A stretch of DNA of 64,000 nt, from contig NZ_CP101655.1 in the NCBI RefSeq assembly GCF_028830055.1, positions 4,491,780 to 4,555,779 on the forward strand, given 5' to 3'. The DNA is from Pseudomonas serboccidentalis (GTDB lineage: Bacteria > Pseudomonadota > Gammaproteobacteria > Pseudomonadales > Pseudomonadaceae). This document shows, in pieces, positions 26,453 through 39,571 of the stretch. Positions within the stretch are counted from its first letter, which is position 1. Every line of letters begins with the position of its first letter. The translations under genes and the position numbers were made by a program. The notes under the pieces are model-generated. The model saw only the letters and a list, made by a program, of their open reading frames with translations, was not told the origin of the DNA and did not search any database.

Positions 26453-28150
26453 ATGAGCAAGCCCACTGTCGACCCTACCTCGAATGCCAAGTCCGGCCCT
26501 GCCGTGCCGGTCAATTTCCTGCGGCCGATCATCCAGGCAGACCTGGACTCGGGCAAGCACACCCAGATCGTCACCCGTTTCCCGCCTGAGCCCAACGGCT
26601 ACCTGCATATCGGCCACGCCAAGTCGATCTGCGTGAACTTCGGCCTGGCCCAGGAGTTCGGCGGCGTCACGCACCTGCGTTTCGACGACACCAACCCGGC
26701 CAAGGAAGACCAGGAATACATCGACGCGATCGAAGCTGACGTCAAATGGCTGGGCTTCGAGTGGTCCGGCGAAGTGCGCTATGCCTCGCAGTATTTCGAC
26801 CAGTTGCACGACTGGGCGGTGGAGCTGATCAAGGCCGGCAAGGCTTACGTCGACGACCTGACCCCTGAGCAGGCCAAGGAATACCGCGGCAGCCTGACCG
26901 AGCCGGGCAAGAACAGCCCGTTCCGCGACCGTTCGGTTGAAGAGAACCTCGACTGGTTCGCCCGCATGCGTGCCGGCGAGTTCCCGGATGGCGCCCGTGT
27001 GCTGCGCGCGAAGATCGACATGGCCTCGCCGAACATGAACCTGCGCGACCCGATCATGTACCGCATCCGCCACGCCCATCACCACCAGACGGGCGACAAG
27101 TGGTGCATCTACCCGAACTACGACTTCACCCACGGTCAGTCGGACGCCATCGAAGGCATCACCCACTCGATCTGCACCCTGGAGTTCGAAAGCCATCGTC
27201 CGCTGTACGAGTGGTTCCTGGAAAACCTGCCGGTGCCGGCCAACCCGCGCCAGTACGAGTTCAGCCGCCTGAACCTGAACTACACCATCACCAGCAAGCG
27301 CAAGCTCAAGCAACTGGTCGATGAAAAGCACGTCAATGGCTGGGACGATCCGCGCATGTCCACGCTGTCGGGCTTCCGCCGCCGTGGCTACACGCCGAAA
27401 TCGATCCGCAACTTCTGCGAAATGGTCGGCACCAACCGTTCCGACGGCGTGGTCGACTTCGGTATGCTCGAATTCAGCATCCGTGACGATCTGGACCACA
27501 GCGCCCCGCGCGCCATGTGCGTGCTGCGTCCGCTGAAAGTCGTGATCACCAACTACCCGGAAGGCCAGGTCGAGAACCTCGAACTGCCGCGCCACCCGAA
27601 AGAAGACATGGGCGTGCGTGCGCTGCCGTTCGCCCGGGAAATCTACATCGACCGTGAAGATTTCATGGAAGAGCCGCCGAAGGGTTACAAACGTCTGGAA
27701 GCGGGCGGCGAAGTGCGTCTGCGCGGCAGCTACGTGATCCGTGCCGACGAAGCGATCAAGGATGCCGACGGCAACATCGTCGAGCTGCGTTGCTCGTACG
27801 ACCCGGACACCCTGGGCAAGAACCCTGAAGGCCGCAAGGTCAAAGGCGTGATCCACTGGGTGCCGGCCGCTGCCAGCGTCGAGTGCGAAGTGCGTCTGTA
27901 TGATCGCCTGTTCCGCTCTCCGAACCCGGAGAAGGCCGAAGACAGCGCGAGTTTCCTGGACAACATCAACCCTGACTCACTGCAAGTGCTGACCGGTTGT
28001 CGTGCTGAACCCTCGCTGGGCAATGCACAGCCGGAAGACCGTTTCCAGTTCGAGCGCGAAGGCTACTTCGTTGCGGATATGAAGGACTCGAAACCAGGTC
28101 AGCCGGTATTCAACCGTACCGTGACCCTGCGTGATTCGTGGGGCCAGTGA
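26453..28150 (+). CDS. glnS: Glutaminyl-tRNA synthetase
   Basis: Class I aminoacyl-tRNA synthetase charging tRNA-Gln, 565 aa. The HIGH motif is in [15 protein letters not shown] (43-57), and the KMSKS-like loop reads TSKRKL at about residue 281-286. The C-terminal anticodon-binding beta-barrels end with [14 protein letters not shown] precedes ATG 26453. The 244-bp gap to ppiB must hold both divergent promoters; a TATGAT at 26389-26394 is a possible -10 for glnS but its -35 is unclear. cysS follows after 22 bp, so they are probably cotranscribed. Confidence 0.97.
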   Translation: MSKPTVDPTSNAKSGPAVPVNFLRPIIQADLDSGKHTQIVTRFPPEPNGYLHIGHAKSICVNFGLAQEFGGVTHLRFDDTNPAKEDQEYIDAIEADVKWLGFEWSGEVRYASQYFDQLHDWAVELIKAGKAYVDDLTPEQAKEYRGSLTEPGKNSPFRDRSVEENLDWFARMRAGEFPDGARVLRAKIDMASPNMNLRDPIMYRIRHAHHHQTGDKWCIYPNYDFTHGQSDAIEGITHSICTLEFESHRPLYEWFLENLPVPANPRQYEFSRLNLNYTITSKRKLKQLVDEKHVNGWDDPRMSTLSGFRRRGYTPKSIRNFCEMVGTNRSDGVVDFGMLEFSIRDDLDHSAPRAMCVLRPLKVVITNYPEGQVENLELPRHPKEDMGVRALPFAREIYIDREDFMEEPPKGYKRLEAGGEVRLRGSYVIRADEAIKDADGNIVELRCSYDPDTLGKNPEGRKVKGVIHWVPAAASVECEVRLYDRLFRSPNPEKAEDSASFLDNINPDSLQVLTGCRAEPSLGNAQPEDRFQFEREGYFVADMKDSKPGQPVFNRTVTLRDSWGQ

Positions 28151-28172
28151 TTCAGCGTCAAGGAAATATAAA

Positions 28173-29555
28173 GTGCTGACGATCTACAACACGCTCACCA
28201 AGAGCAAAGAAGTCTTCAAACCGCTGGATGGCAACAAGGTGCGCATGTACGTGTGCGGTATGACCGTGTACGACTACTGCCACCTCGGCCACGGCCGCAG
28301 CATGGTCGCGTTCGACCTGGTGACCCGCTGGTTACGGTTCAGCGGTTACGACCTGACCTACGTGCGCAACATCACCGACATCGACGACAAGATCATCAAC
28401 CGGGCCCGCGAGAACGGTGAGTCGTTCGAAGCGTTGACCGAGCGCATGATCGCCGCGATGCACGAAGACGAAGCGCGCCTGAACATCAAGAAGCCGGACA
28501 TGGAACCGCGCGCCACGGATCACATTCCGGGCATGCACGCGATGATCCAGACCCTGATCGACAAAGGCTTCGCTTACGCCCCGGGCAACGGTGACGTGTA
28601 CTACCGCGTTGCCAAATTCATGGGCTACGGCAAGCTGTCGCGCAAGAAGATCGAAGACCTGCGCATCGGTGCGCGCATCGAAGTCGACGAGTCGAAGGAA
28701 GACCCGCTGGACTTCGTCCTGTGGAAAGCCGCCAAGCCGGGCGAGCCGAGCTGGGAATCGCCGTGGGGCGCCGGGCGTCCGGGCTGGCACATCGAGTGTT
28801 CGGTGATGTCCACCTGCTGCCTCGGTGAGACCTTCGACATTCATGGCGGCGGCAGCGACCTTGAGTTCCCGCACCACGAAAACGAAATCGCCCAGAGCGA
28901 AGCGGCCACCGGCAAGACCTACGCCAACGCGTGGATGCATTGCGGCATGATCCGCATCAATGGCGAGAAGATGTCCAAGTCCTTGAACAACTTCTTCACC
29001 ATTCGCGACGTGCTCGACAAGTACCACCCGGAAGTCGTGCGTTACCTGCTGGTGTCGAGCCACTACCGCAGCGCGATCAACTACTCGGAAGACAACCTCA
29101 AGGACGCCAAGGGCGCACTCGAGCGGTTCTACCACGCGTTGAAAGGTCTGCCGAGCGTCGCTCCGGCCGGCGGCGAAGCGTTCGTCGAGCGTTTCACCAC
29201 GGTGATGAACGACGACTTCGGCACGCCGGAAGCCTGCGCGGTGCTGTTCGAGATGGTCCGTGAGATCAATCGTCTGCGCGAGAGCGATCTCGATGCAGCG
29301 GCCGGTTTAGCGGCGCGTCTGAAAGAGCTGGCGAGCGTGCTGGGCGTGTTGCAGCTGGAGGCCGATGACTTCCTGCAGGCGGGCGCCGAAGGGCGTGTCG
29401 ATGCGGCTGAAGTGGATGCGCTGATCGCTGCGCGCCTGGCGGCACGGGCCGGCAAGGACTGGGCCGAATCCGACCGCATCCGCGACCAGCTCACCGCCAT
29501 GGGCGTGGTGCTGGAAGACGGCAAGGGCGGCACGACCTGGCGTCTGGCTGACTGA
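28173..29555 (+). CDS. cysS: Cysteinyl-tRNA synthetase
   Basis: Class I synthetase for tRNA-Cys, 460 aa, the usual length. It has a zinc ligand Cys28 (YVCGMTVYD), HIGH-like HLGH at 37-40, further zinc ligands in ECSVMS and FPHHENE (about 207-240), and KMSKS in [11 protein letters not shown] (about 265-275). The start is GTG 28173, preceded by AAGGA at 28160-28164; the frame is open upstream into glnS but the family N-terminus begins here (MLTIYNTL). A clear intrinsic terminator follows 20 bp past the stop. Confidence 0.97.
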   Translation: MLTIYNTLTKSKEVFKPLDGNKVRMYVCGMTVYDYCHLGHGRSMVAFDLVTRWLRFSGYDLTYVRNITDIDDKIINRARENGESFEALTERMIAAMHEDEARLNIKKPDMEPRATDHIPGMHAMIQTLIDKGFAYAPGNGDVYYRVAKFMGYGKLSRKKIEDLRIGARIEVDESKEDPLDFVLWKAAKPGEPSWESPWGAGRPGWHIECSVMSTCCLGETFDIHGGGSDLEFPHHENEIAQSEAATGKTYANAWMHCGMIRINGEKMSKSLNNFFTIRDVLDKYHPEVVRYLLVSSHYRSAINYSEDNLKDAKGALERFYHALKGLPSVAPAGGEAFVERFTTVMNDDFGTPEACAVLFEMVREINRLRESDLDAAAGLAARLKELASVLGVLQLEADDFLQAGAEGRVDAAEVDALIAARLAARAGKDWAESDRIRDQLTAMGVVLEDGKGGTTWRLAD

Positions 29556-29572
29556 TTGCTGTGTTTGGCTGT

Positions 29573-29607
29573 AAAACAAAACCCGCCTTGTGCGGGTTTT
29601 TGTTTTT
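29573..29607 (+). terminator. Intrinsic terminator of glnS-cysS
   Basis: ACCCGC-CTTGT-GCGGGT stem, extended by A/T pairs, followed by TTTTTGTTTTT. It starts 18 bp after the cysS stop. Confidence 0.9.
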
Positions 29608-29645
29608 GGGGTGGGCTGTGGTTTGTGTGGTGACGGGACTGGCGC

Positions 29646-29738
29646 CTTCGCGAGCAAGCCCGCTCCCACAATTGATCTCTGGTGGGTTTGAGTTATAGGT
29701 ACGACGCCAATCCTGTGGGAGCGGGCTTGCTCGTGAAG
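29646..29738. repeat. REP inverted pair
   Basis: 25-nt arms (29646-29670 and 29714-29738) of a CTTCGCGAGCAAGCCCGCTC variant with a 43-nt loop and one mismatch. It lies between convergent cysS and the sigma54 activator gene. Confidence 0.72.
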
Positions 29739-29758
29739 AGGCCAGACCGGCCGGCTTG

Positions 29759-31606
29759 TCATTCGGCTTGGCGCAACCGCTTGTACAGGGTGTTGCGGCT
29801 CACACCCAGCCGCCGCGCCAAATGCGAAATATTCCCCCCAGCCGCCTTCAACTCCCGGTTCAAGGCTTCAATATCATTCAGATCAACCCCCAGTGGCGGC
29901 GCGCTCTCGACTGGCTCCATTTCCAGATCGACAAAAAAATCATCCGGCAAATGCTCCGATCGCACTGGCTGTTCCTCGGCCATCGCCAGCGCCACCTGCA
30001 TCACGCTGCTGACCTGGCGCAGATTGCCCGGCCACGGATGGCGCTCGAACAGTTCCAGCACCTCACGGCTCAACCCAGCCCATTGCGTCGGCTCGCGATG
30101 CTGCTCCCACAGGCGTTTGAACAACGCCTCTTTATCACTGCGTTCCCTCAGCGGTGGCAGCTCAAGGGTCAGGCCGCCGATGCGGTAATACAAATCCTCG
30201 CGAAACCGCCCCAATTGCACCTGTTCGCGCAGCGAACGGTTGGTCGCCGAGATAATTCGCAGATCCACCGGGAACAGCTCACTGCTGCCCACCGGTTGTA
30301 CGCAGCGCTCCTGTAGCACTCGCAACAGTCGCGCCTGAGTCGGCAATGGCATATCGCCGATTTCGTCGAGGAACAGCGTGCCTTTGTCGGCCTTGCGGAT
30401 CAGGCCGATGCTGCCTTTCTGGTTGGCGCCAGTGAACGCGCCTTTCTCGTAGCCGAACAGTTCCGACTCCACCAGTTCGGCGGGGATCGCCGCACAGTTG
30501 ACGGCGATGAATGCCTGTTTGCTGCGCGAGCTGGCCTGGTGCAGGGCTTTGACGAATACCTCTTTGCCGACTCCGGTTTCACCGTGGATCAGTAGCGGAA
30601 TGTCCTTTTCCAGCAGGCGTTCGGCCTGGCGCACGGCTTTTTCCACGCGGCTGTCACCGAAGTGCAGGGTGTTGAGGCTGATCGCGTTCGACGCTTTAAC
30701 AGGTGGTTCCGCGCTTTTCGGCTCGGTAAACACTCGTGCCTGAACCGGTGCCTGTTTCGGTCGCTTCAATAAACACTGAAAGCGGTTTCGCCCCGAGGTC
30801 TGCAAGGCAAACGGCAAGCCATCCGGCTGATTGATCAACTCCAGCAACGACACCTTGAACAGACTTTCGACGCTGACCCGCGACAGGCGCACGCCGAGCA
30901 GATTGTCCGCCCGCCGATTGGCCGACAGCACCTGACCGCTCTCATCGAAAATCAACAGACCCGCCCACTGACTGTCGAGGTTGTTCAACCCGGTGTTGAA
31001 GGTCAGTTGAAAGTGCTGGCCGTGGAACAGGTTGAGGATCAGCCGGTTCTCTACAGTCTGGCTCATCATCTTGACCATGCCCAGGGTGTGCGAGGGCGGC
31101 AGGTAGCTGTCGCTGGACACGTCGAGCACCGCGATGACTTTGCGCTCGGCGTCGAAAATCGGCGCGGCGGAACCGGTCATGAAACGGTTGGCCTTGAGAA
31201 AGTGCTCGTCATGTTCGATGTGCACCGCTTGCTCGCAGGCCAGCGCGGTGCCAATCGCATTGGTGCCGCTGGAGCGCTCCATCCAGCTCGCGCCGGCGCG
31301 AAAGCCCCGTGCCAGGTTCGGCTCGATAAAGCGCTGGGTGCCCCACGATGTCAGCACCTGGCCCTGATGGTCGGCAAGCATGATCAGGCAATTGGAATTA
31401 CTCAGGATGTTCTCGTAGTACGGCAGCACTTCCTGATGGGTGGTCTGCACCAGCGAATGGTGACTGTCGAGCAACTGCTCGATGCCGGCGGCGGGCAGTT
31501 GATCGAAGGCCGGGGCGCTTTGATGGTTGAGACCGAAGGCGCGGCAACGTTGCCAGGAGGTCTGGACGATCGCGTCGTGGGACAGCGGCGGGGCAGGTGC
31601 GGCCAT
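29759..31606 (-). CDS. Sigma54-dependent activator (AcoR-like, GAF-AAA+-Fis)
   Basis: Enhancer-binding protein of 615 aa. A GAF-like sensor domain covers about 60-195 and a PAS-like segment about 205-285. The AAA+ domain has Walker A GETGVGKE (342-349), the sigma54-contact loop GAFTGA (389-394) and Walker B TLFLDE (410-415). A C-terminal Fis-type HTH (GGNISHLARRLGVSRNTLYK) ends the protein. The architecture is that of AcoR-type regulators, which usually sense small metabolites through the GAF domain. It diverges from an ABC importer operon that has a sigma54 promoter and upstream repeats in the shared 338-bp gap, so it almost certainly activates that operon (inference). Confidence 0.92.
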   Translation of the reverse strand: MAAPAPPLSHDAIVQTSWQRCRAFGLNHQSAPAFDQLPAAGIEQLLDSHHSLVQTTHQEVLPYYENILSNSNCLIMLADHQGQVLTSWGTQRFIEPNLARGFRAGASWMERSSGTNAIGTALACEQAVHIEHDEHFLKANRFMTGSAAPIFDAERKVIAVLDVSSDSYLPPSHTLGMVKMMSQTVENRLILNLFHGQHFQLTFNTGLNNLDSQWAGLLIFDESGQVLSANRRADNLLGVRLSRVSVESLFKVSLLELINQPDGLPFALQTSGRNRFQCLLKRPKQAPVQARVFTEPKSAEPPVKASNAISLNTLHFGDSRVEKAVRQAERLLEKDIPLLIHGETGVGKEVFVKALHQASSRSKQAFIAVNCAAIPAELVESELFGYEKGAFTGANQKGSIGLIRKADKGTLFLDEIGDMPLPTQARLLRVLQERCVQPVGSSELFPVDLRIISATNRSLREQVQLGRFREDLYYRIGGLTLELPPLRERSDKEALFKRLWEQHREPTQWAGLSREVLELFERHPWPGNLRQVSSVMQVALAMAEEQPVRSEHLPDDFFVDLEMEPVESAPPLGVDLNDIEALNRELKAAGGNISHLARRLGVSRNTLYKRLRQAE

Positions 31607-31663
31607 GGCAGGTCAGCCTCTGATGCAGCGTTTTTATTATTGTTATGGATGACACAAACACCG

Positions 31664-31746
31664 TGTAGGAGCTGCCGAAGGCTGCGATCTTTTGATCTTT
31701 TTTAATAACAAAAGTCAAAAGATCGCAGCCTTCGGCAGCTCCTACA
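31664..31746. repeat. REP inverted pair, GTAGGAGCTGCCGAAGGCTG family
   Basis: Perfect 30-nt arms (31664-31693 and 31717-31746) separated by an AT-rich 23-nt loop. It is placed between the divergent activator gene and the importer's upstream repeats. Confidence 0.78.
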
Positions 31747-31772
31747 GGGAGCGTGAGCAGTCTGTAGAGTGT

Positions 31773-31829
31773 TGTTCACTATTGTTCATTGTCAATCGTC
31801 CAACTGTTCAAATGTGTTCAGCAATGAAC
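31773..31829 (+). promoter_or_regulatory. Clustered TGTTCA repeats, candidate activator-binding (UAS) region
   Basis: TGTTCA occurs at 31773, 31783, 31805 and 31815, two pairs each with 10-bp spacing, and the last copy forms an imperfect inverted repeat with TGAAC at 31825-31829 (TGTTCAGCAATGAAC). The cluster lies roughly 80-140 bp upstream of the predicted sigma54 start point, the usual place for an enhancer-binding protein. Confidence 0.6.
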
Positions 31830-31884
31830 GCCCGTTCCCCGCGTTTTCGGCACTTTTCACGACAAATCAACCACTTGCCATTTC

Positions 31885-31900
31885 TGGCACGAATGTCGCT
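31885..31900 (+). promoter_or_regulatory. Sigma54 promoter of the ABC importer operon
   Basis: TGGCACGAATGTCGCT matches the -24/-12 consensus TGGCACG-N4-TTGCW at all fixed positions but one, with correct spacing of the GG and GC pairs. It lies 44 bp before the first gene, giving a start point near 31911. Confidence 0.8.
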
Positions 31901-31944
31901 CTGCTGCACAGGTCGCTTGACTCCAATAATAAAAAGGCCGAGCC

Positions 31945-33038
31945 ATGTCACTCACCCTGGAGCACGTCAGCCGTACCGTCGAAGGCCAGACCTGGATCGA
32001 CGATGCCTGCCTTAAATTCGAACCCGGATCCTTCAATGTTCTGCTCGGTCGCACGCTGTCCGGCAAGACCAGCCTCATGCGTCTGATGGCCGGTCTGGAC
32101 AAGCCCGACAGCGGTCGCATCCTGATGAACGGCGTTGACGTCACCCAGCGCCCGGTGCGCCTGCGCAACGTGTCGATGGTCTATCAGCAGTTCATCAATT
32201 ACCCGACCATGACCGTGTTCGAGAACATCGCCTCGCCGTTGCGCCAGGCCGGTGTCACCAAGGAACTCATCCACAGCAAGGTCGAGGAAACCGCGCGCAT
32301 GCTGCGCATCGAGAAGTTTCTGCAGCGCTATCCGCTGGAGCTTTCCGGCGGTCAGCAGCAGCGCACGGCGATGGCCCGGGCGCTGGTCAAGGATGCCGAA
32401 CTGATCCTGTTCGACGAGCCGCTGGTCAACCTCGACTACAAGCTGCGCGAAGAGCTGCGCCAGGAAATGCGCGAGTTGTTCAAACTGCGCCACACCATCG
32501 CGATCTACGCCACCACTGAGCCCAACGAAGCGTTGGCACTGGGCGGCACCACGACGATTCTGCACGAGGGCCGGGTGATCCAGAGCGGCCCTTCGACGGC
32601 GGTCTACCACCAGCCGCAAACGGTGCTGGCGGCGGAGTTGTTCTCCGAACCGCCGATCAACCTGATGCCCGGGCGCATTGCCGGCAACGAAGTCAGCTTC
32701 GCCAATTTCGTGCACTTCCCATTGAACGTCGATCTGCGCCCGGTGGGTGAGGGCGAGTTCCGTTTTGGCGTGCGCCCCAGCCATATCTCGCTGGTGCCGA
32801 GCAACGATGACGATCTGGAACTGGCGGTCACCGTCGAAGTGGCGGAGATCAGCGGTTCGGAAACCTTTCTGCACGTGCGCAACGAGCATTTCCTGCTGGT
32901 GCTGCACCTGCCCGGGGTTCACGAGTACGACGTCGATGCGCCGATCCGCATCTACATCCCGACCCATAAACTGTTCGTGTTCGATGCGCAGGGCCGTCTG
33001 GTGCAGGCACCGGGCCAACGTGTCGCGAGGGTTGCCTG

Positions 33039-33039
<1 letters not shown>
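31945..33039 (+). CDS. glpS: ABC importer ATP-binding protein GlpS-like
   Basis: First ATPase subunit of a GlpSTPQV-type importer (the family is known for glycerol uptake), 364 aa with an MOI/TOBE-type C-terminal domain. Its Walker A is degenerate, GRTLSGKT at 35-42 instead of GxxGxGK[ST]. The signature LSGGQ (133-137) and Walker B LILFDE (153-158) are intact. The H-loop histidine is replaced by threonine (T191 in YATTEPNEA). These losses mirror those of the next gene product. It is first in the operon behind the sigma54 promoter, and its stop overlaps the next start (TGATG). Confidence 0.88.
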
Positions 33040-34150
<1,111 letters not shown>

Positions 34151-34154
<4 letters not shown>

Positions 34155-35017
34155 ACAAGGTGCAGAACAACAAGGCCTGGTGGCTGGTGTTACCGGTGTT
34201 TCTGCTGGTGGCATTCAGCGCGGTGATCCCGATGATGACCGTGGTCAACTACTCGGTGCAGGACATCTTCGACCAGTCCAGCCGCTACTTCGTCGGTGCC
34301 GACTGGTACAAGCAGGTGCTGCTCGATCCGCGTCTGCATGACTCGCTGCTACGCCAGTTCATCTACTCGGCGTGCGTGCTGCTGATCGAAATCCCTCTGG
34401 GCATCGGCATCGCCCTGACCATGCCGACCAAGGGCCGCTGGTCGTCAGTGGTGTTGATCATTCTGGCGATTCCGTTGCTGATTCCGTGGAACGTGGTCGG
34501 CACCATCTGGCAGATCTTCGGCCGCGCCGACATCGGCCTGCTCGGCTCGAGCCTGAATGCGCTGGGTATCAGCTACAACTACGCGGCCAACACCATGGAC
34601 GCCTGGGTCACGGTGCTGGTGATGGACGTCTGGCACTGGACCTCGCTGGTGGCGTTGCTGTGTTTCTCCGGGCTGCGGGCGATTCCCGACGTGTATTACC
34701 AGGCGGCGCGGATTGACCGCGCGTCGGCGTGGGCAGTGTTCCGCCACATCCAGTTGCCGAAGCTGAAAAGCGTGCTGCTGATCGCGGTGATGCTGCGCTT
34801 CATGGACAGTTTCATGATCTACACCGAGCCGTTCGTGCTCACCGGCGGCGGGCCGGGCAATGCCACGACCTTCCTCAGTCAGACGTTGACGCAGATGGCC
34901 GTCGGCCAATTCGATCTGGGGCCGGCAGCGGCGTTTTCGCTGGTGTACTTCCTGATCATCCTGCTGGTTTCGTGGCTGTTCTACACCGCCATGACCCATT
35001 CCGACGCCAATCGCTGA
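34151..35017 (+). CDS. glpP: ABC importer permease GlpP-like
   Basis: Inner-membrane permease of 288 aa with about six TM helices, the first at 9-30 (WWLVLPVFLLVAFSAVIPMM). The EAA loop that docks to the ATPases reads YYQAARIDRASAWAVFRHIQLP (key part AARIDRASAW) near 190-210. ATG 34151 overlaps the upstream stop codon; the frame is open further upstream only as overlap of the previous gene. Confidence 0.9.
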
Positions 35018-35027
35018 GGGCCCGGCC

Positions 35028-35828
35028 ATGAGCAAAAGAAAGCTTATTCCGCTGCTGGTCTACATCCTGTTCGTGCTGGTGCCGATCTACTGGCTGCTGA
35101 ACATGTCGTTCAAGAGCAACACCGAGATCCTCGGCGGCCTGACGCTGTTCCCCCAGGATTTCACCTGGCACAACTACAAGGTGATCTTCACCGATCCGAG
35201 CTGGTACAGCGGCTACATCAACTCGCTGTACTACGTCAGCCTGAACACAGTGATCTCGCTGAGCGTGGCGTTGCCGGCGGCGTACGCGTTTTCGCGGTAT
35301 CGCTTCCTTGGCGACAAGCACTTGTTCTTCTGGTTGCTGACCAACCGCATGGCGCCGCCGGCGGTGTTTCTGTTGCCGTTCTTCCAGTTGTATTCGTCGA
35401 TCGGGCTGTTCGACACGCACATTGCCGTGGCGTTGGCGCACTGCCTGTTCAACGTGCCACTGGCGGTGTGGATTCTTGAAGGTTTCATGTCCGGTGTACC
35501 GAAGGAAATCGACGAAACCGCTTACATCGACGGCTACAGCTTCCCCAAGTTCTTCGTGAAGATCTTCATCCCGCTGATCGGCTCCGGCATCGGCGTCACG
35601 GCGTTTTTCTGCTTCATGTTTTCCTGGGTCGAACTGCTGCTGGCGCGCACGCTGACCTCGGTGAATGCCAAGCCGATTGCCGCGGTGATGACGCGCACGG
35701 TTTCCGCTTCGGGCATCGACTGGGGCGTGCTGGCGGCGGCGGGGGTATTGACCATCCTGCCGGGGATGCTGGTGATCTGGTTTGTTCGCAACCACGTGGC
35801 CAAGGGCTTTGCCCTGGGTCGGGTCTGA
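35028..35828 (+). CDS. glpQ: ABC importer permease GlpQ-like
   Basis: Second permease subunit, 266 aa, with about six TM helices. Its EAA loop reads EIDETAYIDGYSFPKFFVKI (about 160-180). It lies 10 bp after glpP and 7 bp before the small membrane protein gene. Confidence 0.9.
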   Translation: MSKRKLIPLLVYILFVLVPIYWLLNMSFKSNTEILGGLTLFPQDFTWHNYKVIFTDPSWYSGYINSLYYVSLNTVISLSVALPAAYAFSRYRFLGDKHLFFWLLTNRMAPPAVFLLPFFQLYSSIGLFDTHIAVALAHCLFNVPLAVWILEGFMSGVPKEIDETAYIDGYSFPKFFVKIFIPLIGSGIGVTAFFCFMFSWVELLLARTLTSVNAKPIAAVMTRTVSASGIDWGVLAAAGVLTILPGMLVIWFVRNHVAKGFALGRV

Positions 35829-35835
35829 GGAACGC

Positions 35836-36111
35836 ATGATGGAATGGATGAGCTGGACCACCCCCACGGCGGGGTTCTTTATCGCCATCGGCCTGCTGCT
35901 GGTGGGCATGACCACCTGGGAATTGCGCTCGCCGAGCATCCTGCGGCGAGGTTTTCTGCCGATTGCCACCACCCGTGGCGATCGCTTGTTCATCGGTCTT
36001 CTCGGCAGCGCCTACCTGCATCTGCTGGTAATCGGCGTCACCGACTGGAGCATCTGGGTAGCGTCCGCGCTGTCTCTGGTGTGGCTGTTGGTTGTGATGC
36101 GCTGGGGCTAG
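35836..36111 (+). CDS. DUF2160 small membrane protein of the ABC importer operon
   Basis: Membrane protein of 91 aa with three likely TM helices (about 10-25, 48-66 and 68-88). Proteins of this kind regularly lie between permease and binding-protein genes of GlpSTPQV-type operons; their role is not established. ATG 35836 is preceded by TGAGGA. An accessory part in transporter assembly is a guess from position only. Confidence 0.82.
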   Translation: MMEWMSWTTPTAGFFIAIGLLLVGMTTWELRSPSILRRGFLPIATTRGDRLFIGLLGSAYLHLLVIGVTDWSIWVASALSLVWLLVVMRWG

Positions 36112-36158
36112 TCGAGTCGCTCGGCAATCGTGCTCCGTCACTCAAACTGGAGGTCTCT

Positions 36159-37901
<1,743 letters not shown>

Positions 37902-37921
37902 CAGCTGAAATGTGAAAGGCG

Positions 37922-37950
37922 AACGGCACCGAAAGGTGCCGTTTTCTTTT
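37922..37950 (+). terminator. Intrinsic terminator of the ABC importer operon
   Basis: Perfect 9-bp stem AACGGCACC / GGTGCCGTT with a GAAA tetraloop, then TTCTTTT, 20 bp after the last stop codon. Confidence 0.92.
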
Positions 37951-37967
37951 GTGCTTGATCGACCGCC

Positions 37968-37991
37968 ATCGCGAGCAGGCTCACTCCTACA
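37968..37991. repeat. Single REP element
   Basis: One copy of the ATCGCGAGCAGGCTCACTCC family between the importer terminator and the next REP pair. Confidence 0.68.
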
Positions 37992-38031
37992 AGTTTCTGT
38001 GGTGTTCACAAAACTCAAAAACACCCCGATC

Positions 38032-38120
38032 CCTGTAGGAGCTGCCGCAGGCTGCGATCTTTTGATCCTGATCTTCAAAGGCCAAGGCAAAAGATCGCAG
38101 CCTGCGGCAGCTCCTACAGG
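38032..38120. repeat. REP inverted pair overlapping the end of the sensor kinase gene
   Basis: Perfect 32-nt arms (38032-38063 and 38089-38120), a GCCGCAGG variant of the second REP family. The right arm runs into the convergent kinase gene and contains its stop codon (38114-38116). Confidence 0.8.
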
Positions 38121-39571
38121 ACATCGGTCAATGCCAGCTTCATGCTTGAATTGCCTGCAAGCGATGGGGCCATTGGTGTCAGCGCAGGAAAACCGAGGCG
38201 GAACACGGTCATGGCACCCGGCAAGCTCTTCACCTCCGCGACCCCCTGATGCAGGCTCATGATCGAACGCACGATCGCCAGCCCCAACCCGGTGCTGCCC
38301 TGCGAGCGCGCGCGGGCGCTGTCGACGCGGTAGAAGCGGTCGAACAGATGCGGCAGATGCTGCGCTTCGATTCCGGCCCCGGGATTGCTCACCAGCAGCG
38401 AGCTCTGCGTCGCCCCTTGCTCGATCAGCAGCGTCACGGTTTTCCCGTTCGGGCAGTGGCGCAAGGCATTGGACAAGAGATTGGAAATCGCCCGCTGAAT
38501 CATCAACCGATCCCCCAACACCGATGCGCTGCCGATGACATTCAAATGAATCTGCTTGTCCTGCGCCGACAGCGAAAACATCTCCGCCACTTTCGCCGCT
38601 TCCTCCTCCAGCGCCACCGACTCGAACGGAGCCAGCGCCGACGGATGACTGACCTGCGCCAGAAACAACATGTCCGAGACAATCCGCGCCACGCGTTCCA
38701 GCTCCTCGGTGCACGACACCAACACGTCCTTGTATTCCTCGGTCGTGCGCTCGCGGGACAAGGTCACCTGCGCCTTGCCCATCAGGTTGTTGATCGGTGT
38801 ACGCAGCTCATGCGCCAGGTCATCGGAGAACTGCGACAACTGCTGCACTCCGGCATCCAGCCGATGCAGCATGAAGTTGATGCCCTGCGCCAGTTCGCTC
38901 AGCTCCTGCGGCATGTTCACCACCGACAGCCGATGGTCCAGATCCTGGGTCGAGACCATCGCCGCCACTTTGCGAAACTCGCGCATCGGCGCCAGTCCGC
39001 GCTGCACCGCGCCCCACGCTGTGAGGCCGATGAACACCAGCAACAGCGGCAAGGCGATCAATGTCGAGCGCAGATAAGCACTGAGCAGGGCCTGATCATG
39101 CGCGTTGTCCATCGACAGCAGCACCGGCACGCTGCTGCCATCCTTGAGGCGAATCAGCTTCGACGCCGTGAGGAACTTCGCGCCTTCGGCATCGCTGCTG
39201 TCGCTGTAGGTCAACTGATCGGTGGTCACCTGCACGGCCCGCCATTCCGCGCGCGGATCCTTCAACCCGGAGCCGGATTTGAGCAGCGGCGAACGCAGGT
39301 TCAAGCGGTCATAAATCGTCAGCGTCAGGTTGTCATGGCCCATGACCTGATCGAGCAGAATGTGCGGCTTGCCGCTGACTTCATTGGCATCGACATACAG
39401 CGACAGGCTGTGCTCGACCTGCGCCATCTTCTTTTGCAGGCTGTCGCGCGACAGCGCATTCAGCTCATGGGTCAGGGCGAAATACGCGAGGATCGCCAGA
39501 AACACCACCAACAGCGCGCCGAGAATGCTCACCGTCAGACCGAGGCGCATCGACAGGCTGGCCGGCTTCAT
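38114..39571 (-). CDS. czcS: Heavy-metal sensor histidine kinase CzcS-like
   Basis: Inner-membrane sensor kinase of 485 aa, partner of the overlapping response regulator. TM1 is at about 10-33, the periplasmic domain at 34-168, TM2 at about 169-190. HAMP follows, then HisKA with H254 in DLAHELRTP, and HATPase with N and G boxes ([11 protein letters not shown]). Start ATG 39571 overlaps the regulator stop (ATGA); the longer open frame upstream lies inside that gene. The last codons and TAG stop sit in a REP arm, so the C-terminal tail may have been altered by REP insertion. Zn/Co/Cd is the likely signal because it diverges from an HME1-type czcCBA operon. Confidence 0.9.
   Translation of the reverse strand: MKPASLSMRLGLTVSILGALLVVFLAILAYFALTHELNALSRDSLQKKMAQVEHSLSLYVDANEVSGKPHILLDQVMGHDNLTLTIYDRLNLRSPLLKSGSGLKDPRAEWRAVQVTTDQLTYSDSSDAEGAKFLTASKLIRLKDGSSVPVLLSMDNAHDQALLSAYLRSTLIALPLLLVFIGLTAWGAVQRGLAPMREFRKVAAMVSTQDLDHRLSVVNMPQELSELAQGINFMLHRLDAGVQQLSQFSDDLAHELRTPINNLMGKAQVTLSRERTTEEYKDVLVSCTEELERVARIVSDMLFLAQVSHPSALAPFESVALEEEAAKVAEMFSLSAQDKQIHLNVIGSASVLGDRLMIQRAISNLLSNALRHCPNGKTVTLLIEQGATQSSLLVSNPGAGIEAQHLPHLFDRFYRVDSARARSQGSTGLGLAIVRSIMSLHQGVAEVKSLPGAMTVFRLGFPALTPMAPSLAGNSSMKLALTDVL

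Noticed and set aside
35844-36158. In-frame extension of the importer binding protein upstream of 36159
   Set aside because: It overlaps the DUF2160 gene in another frame, and the signal peptide and GGAGG site place the start at 36159.
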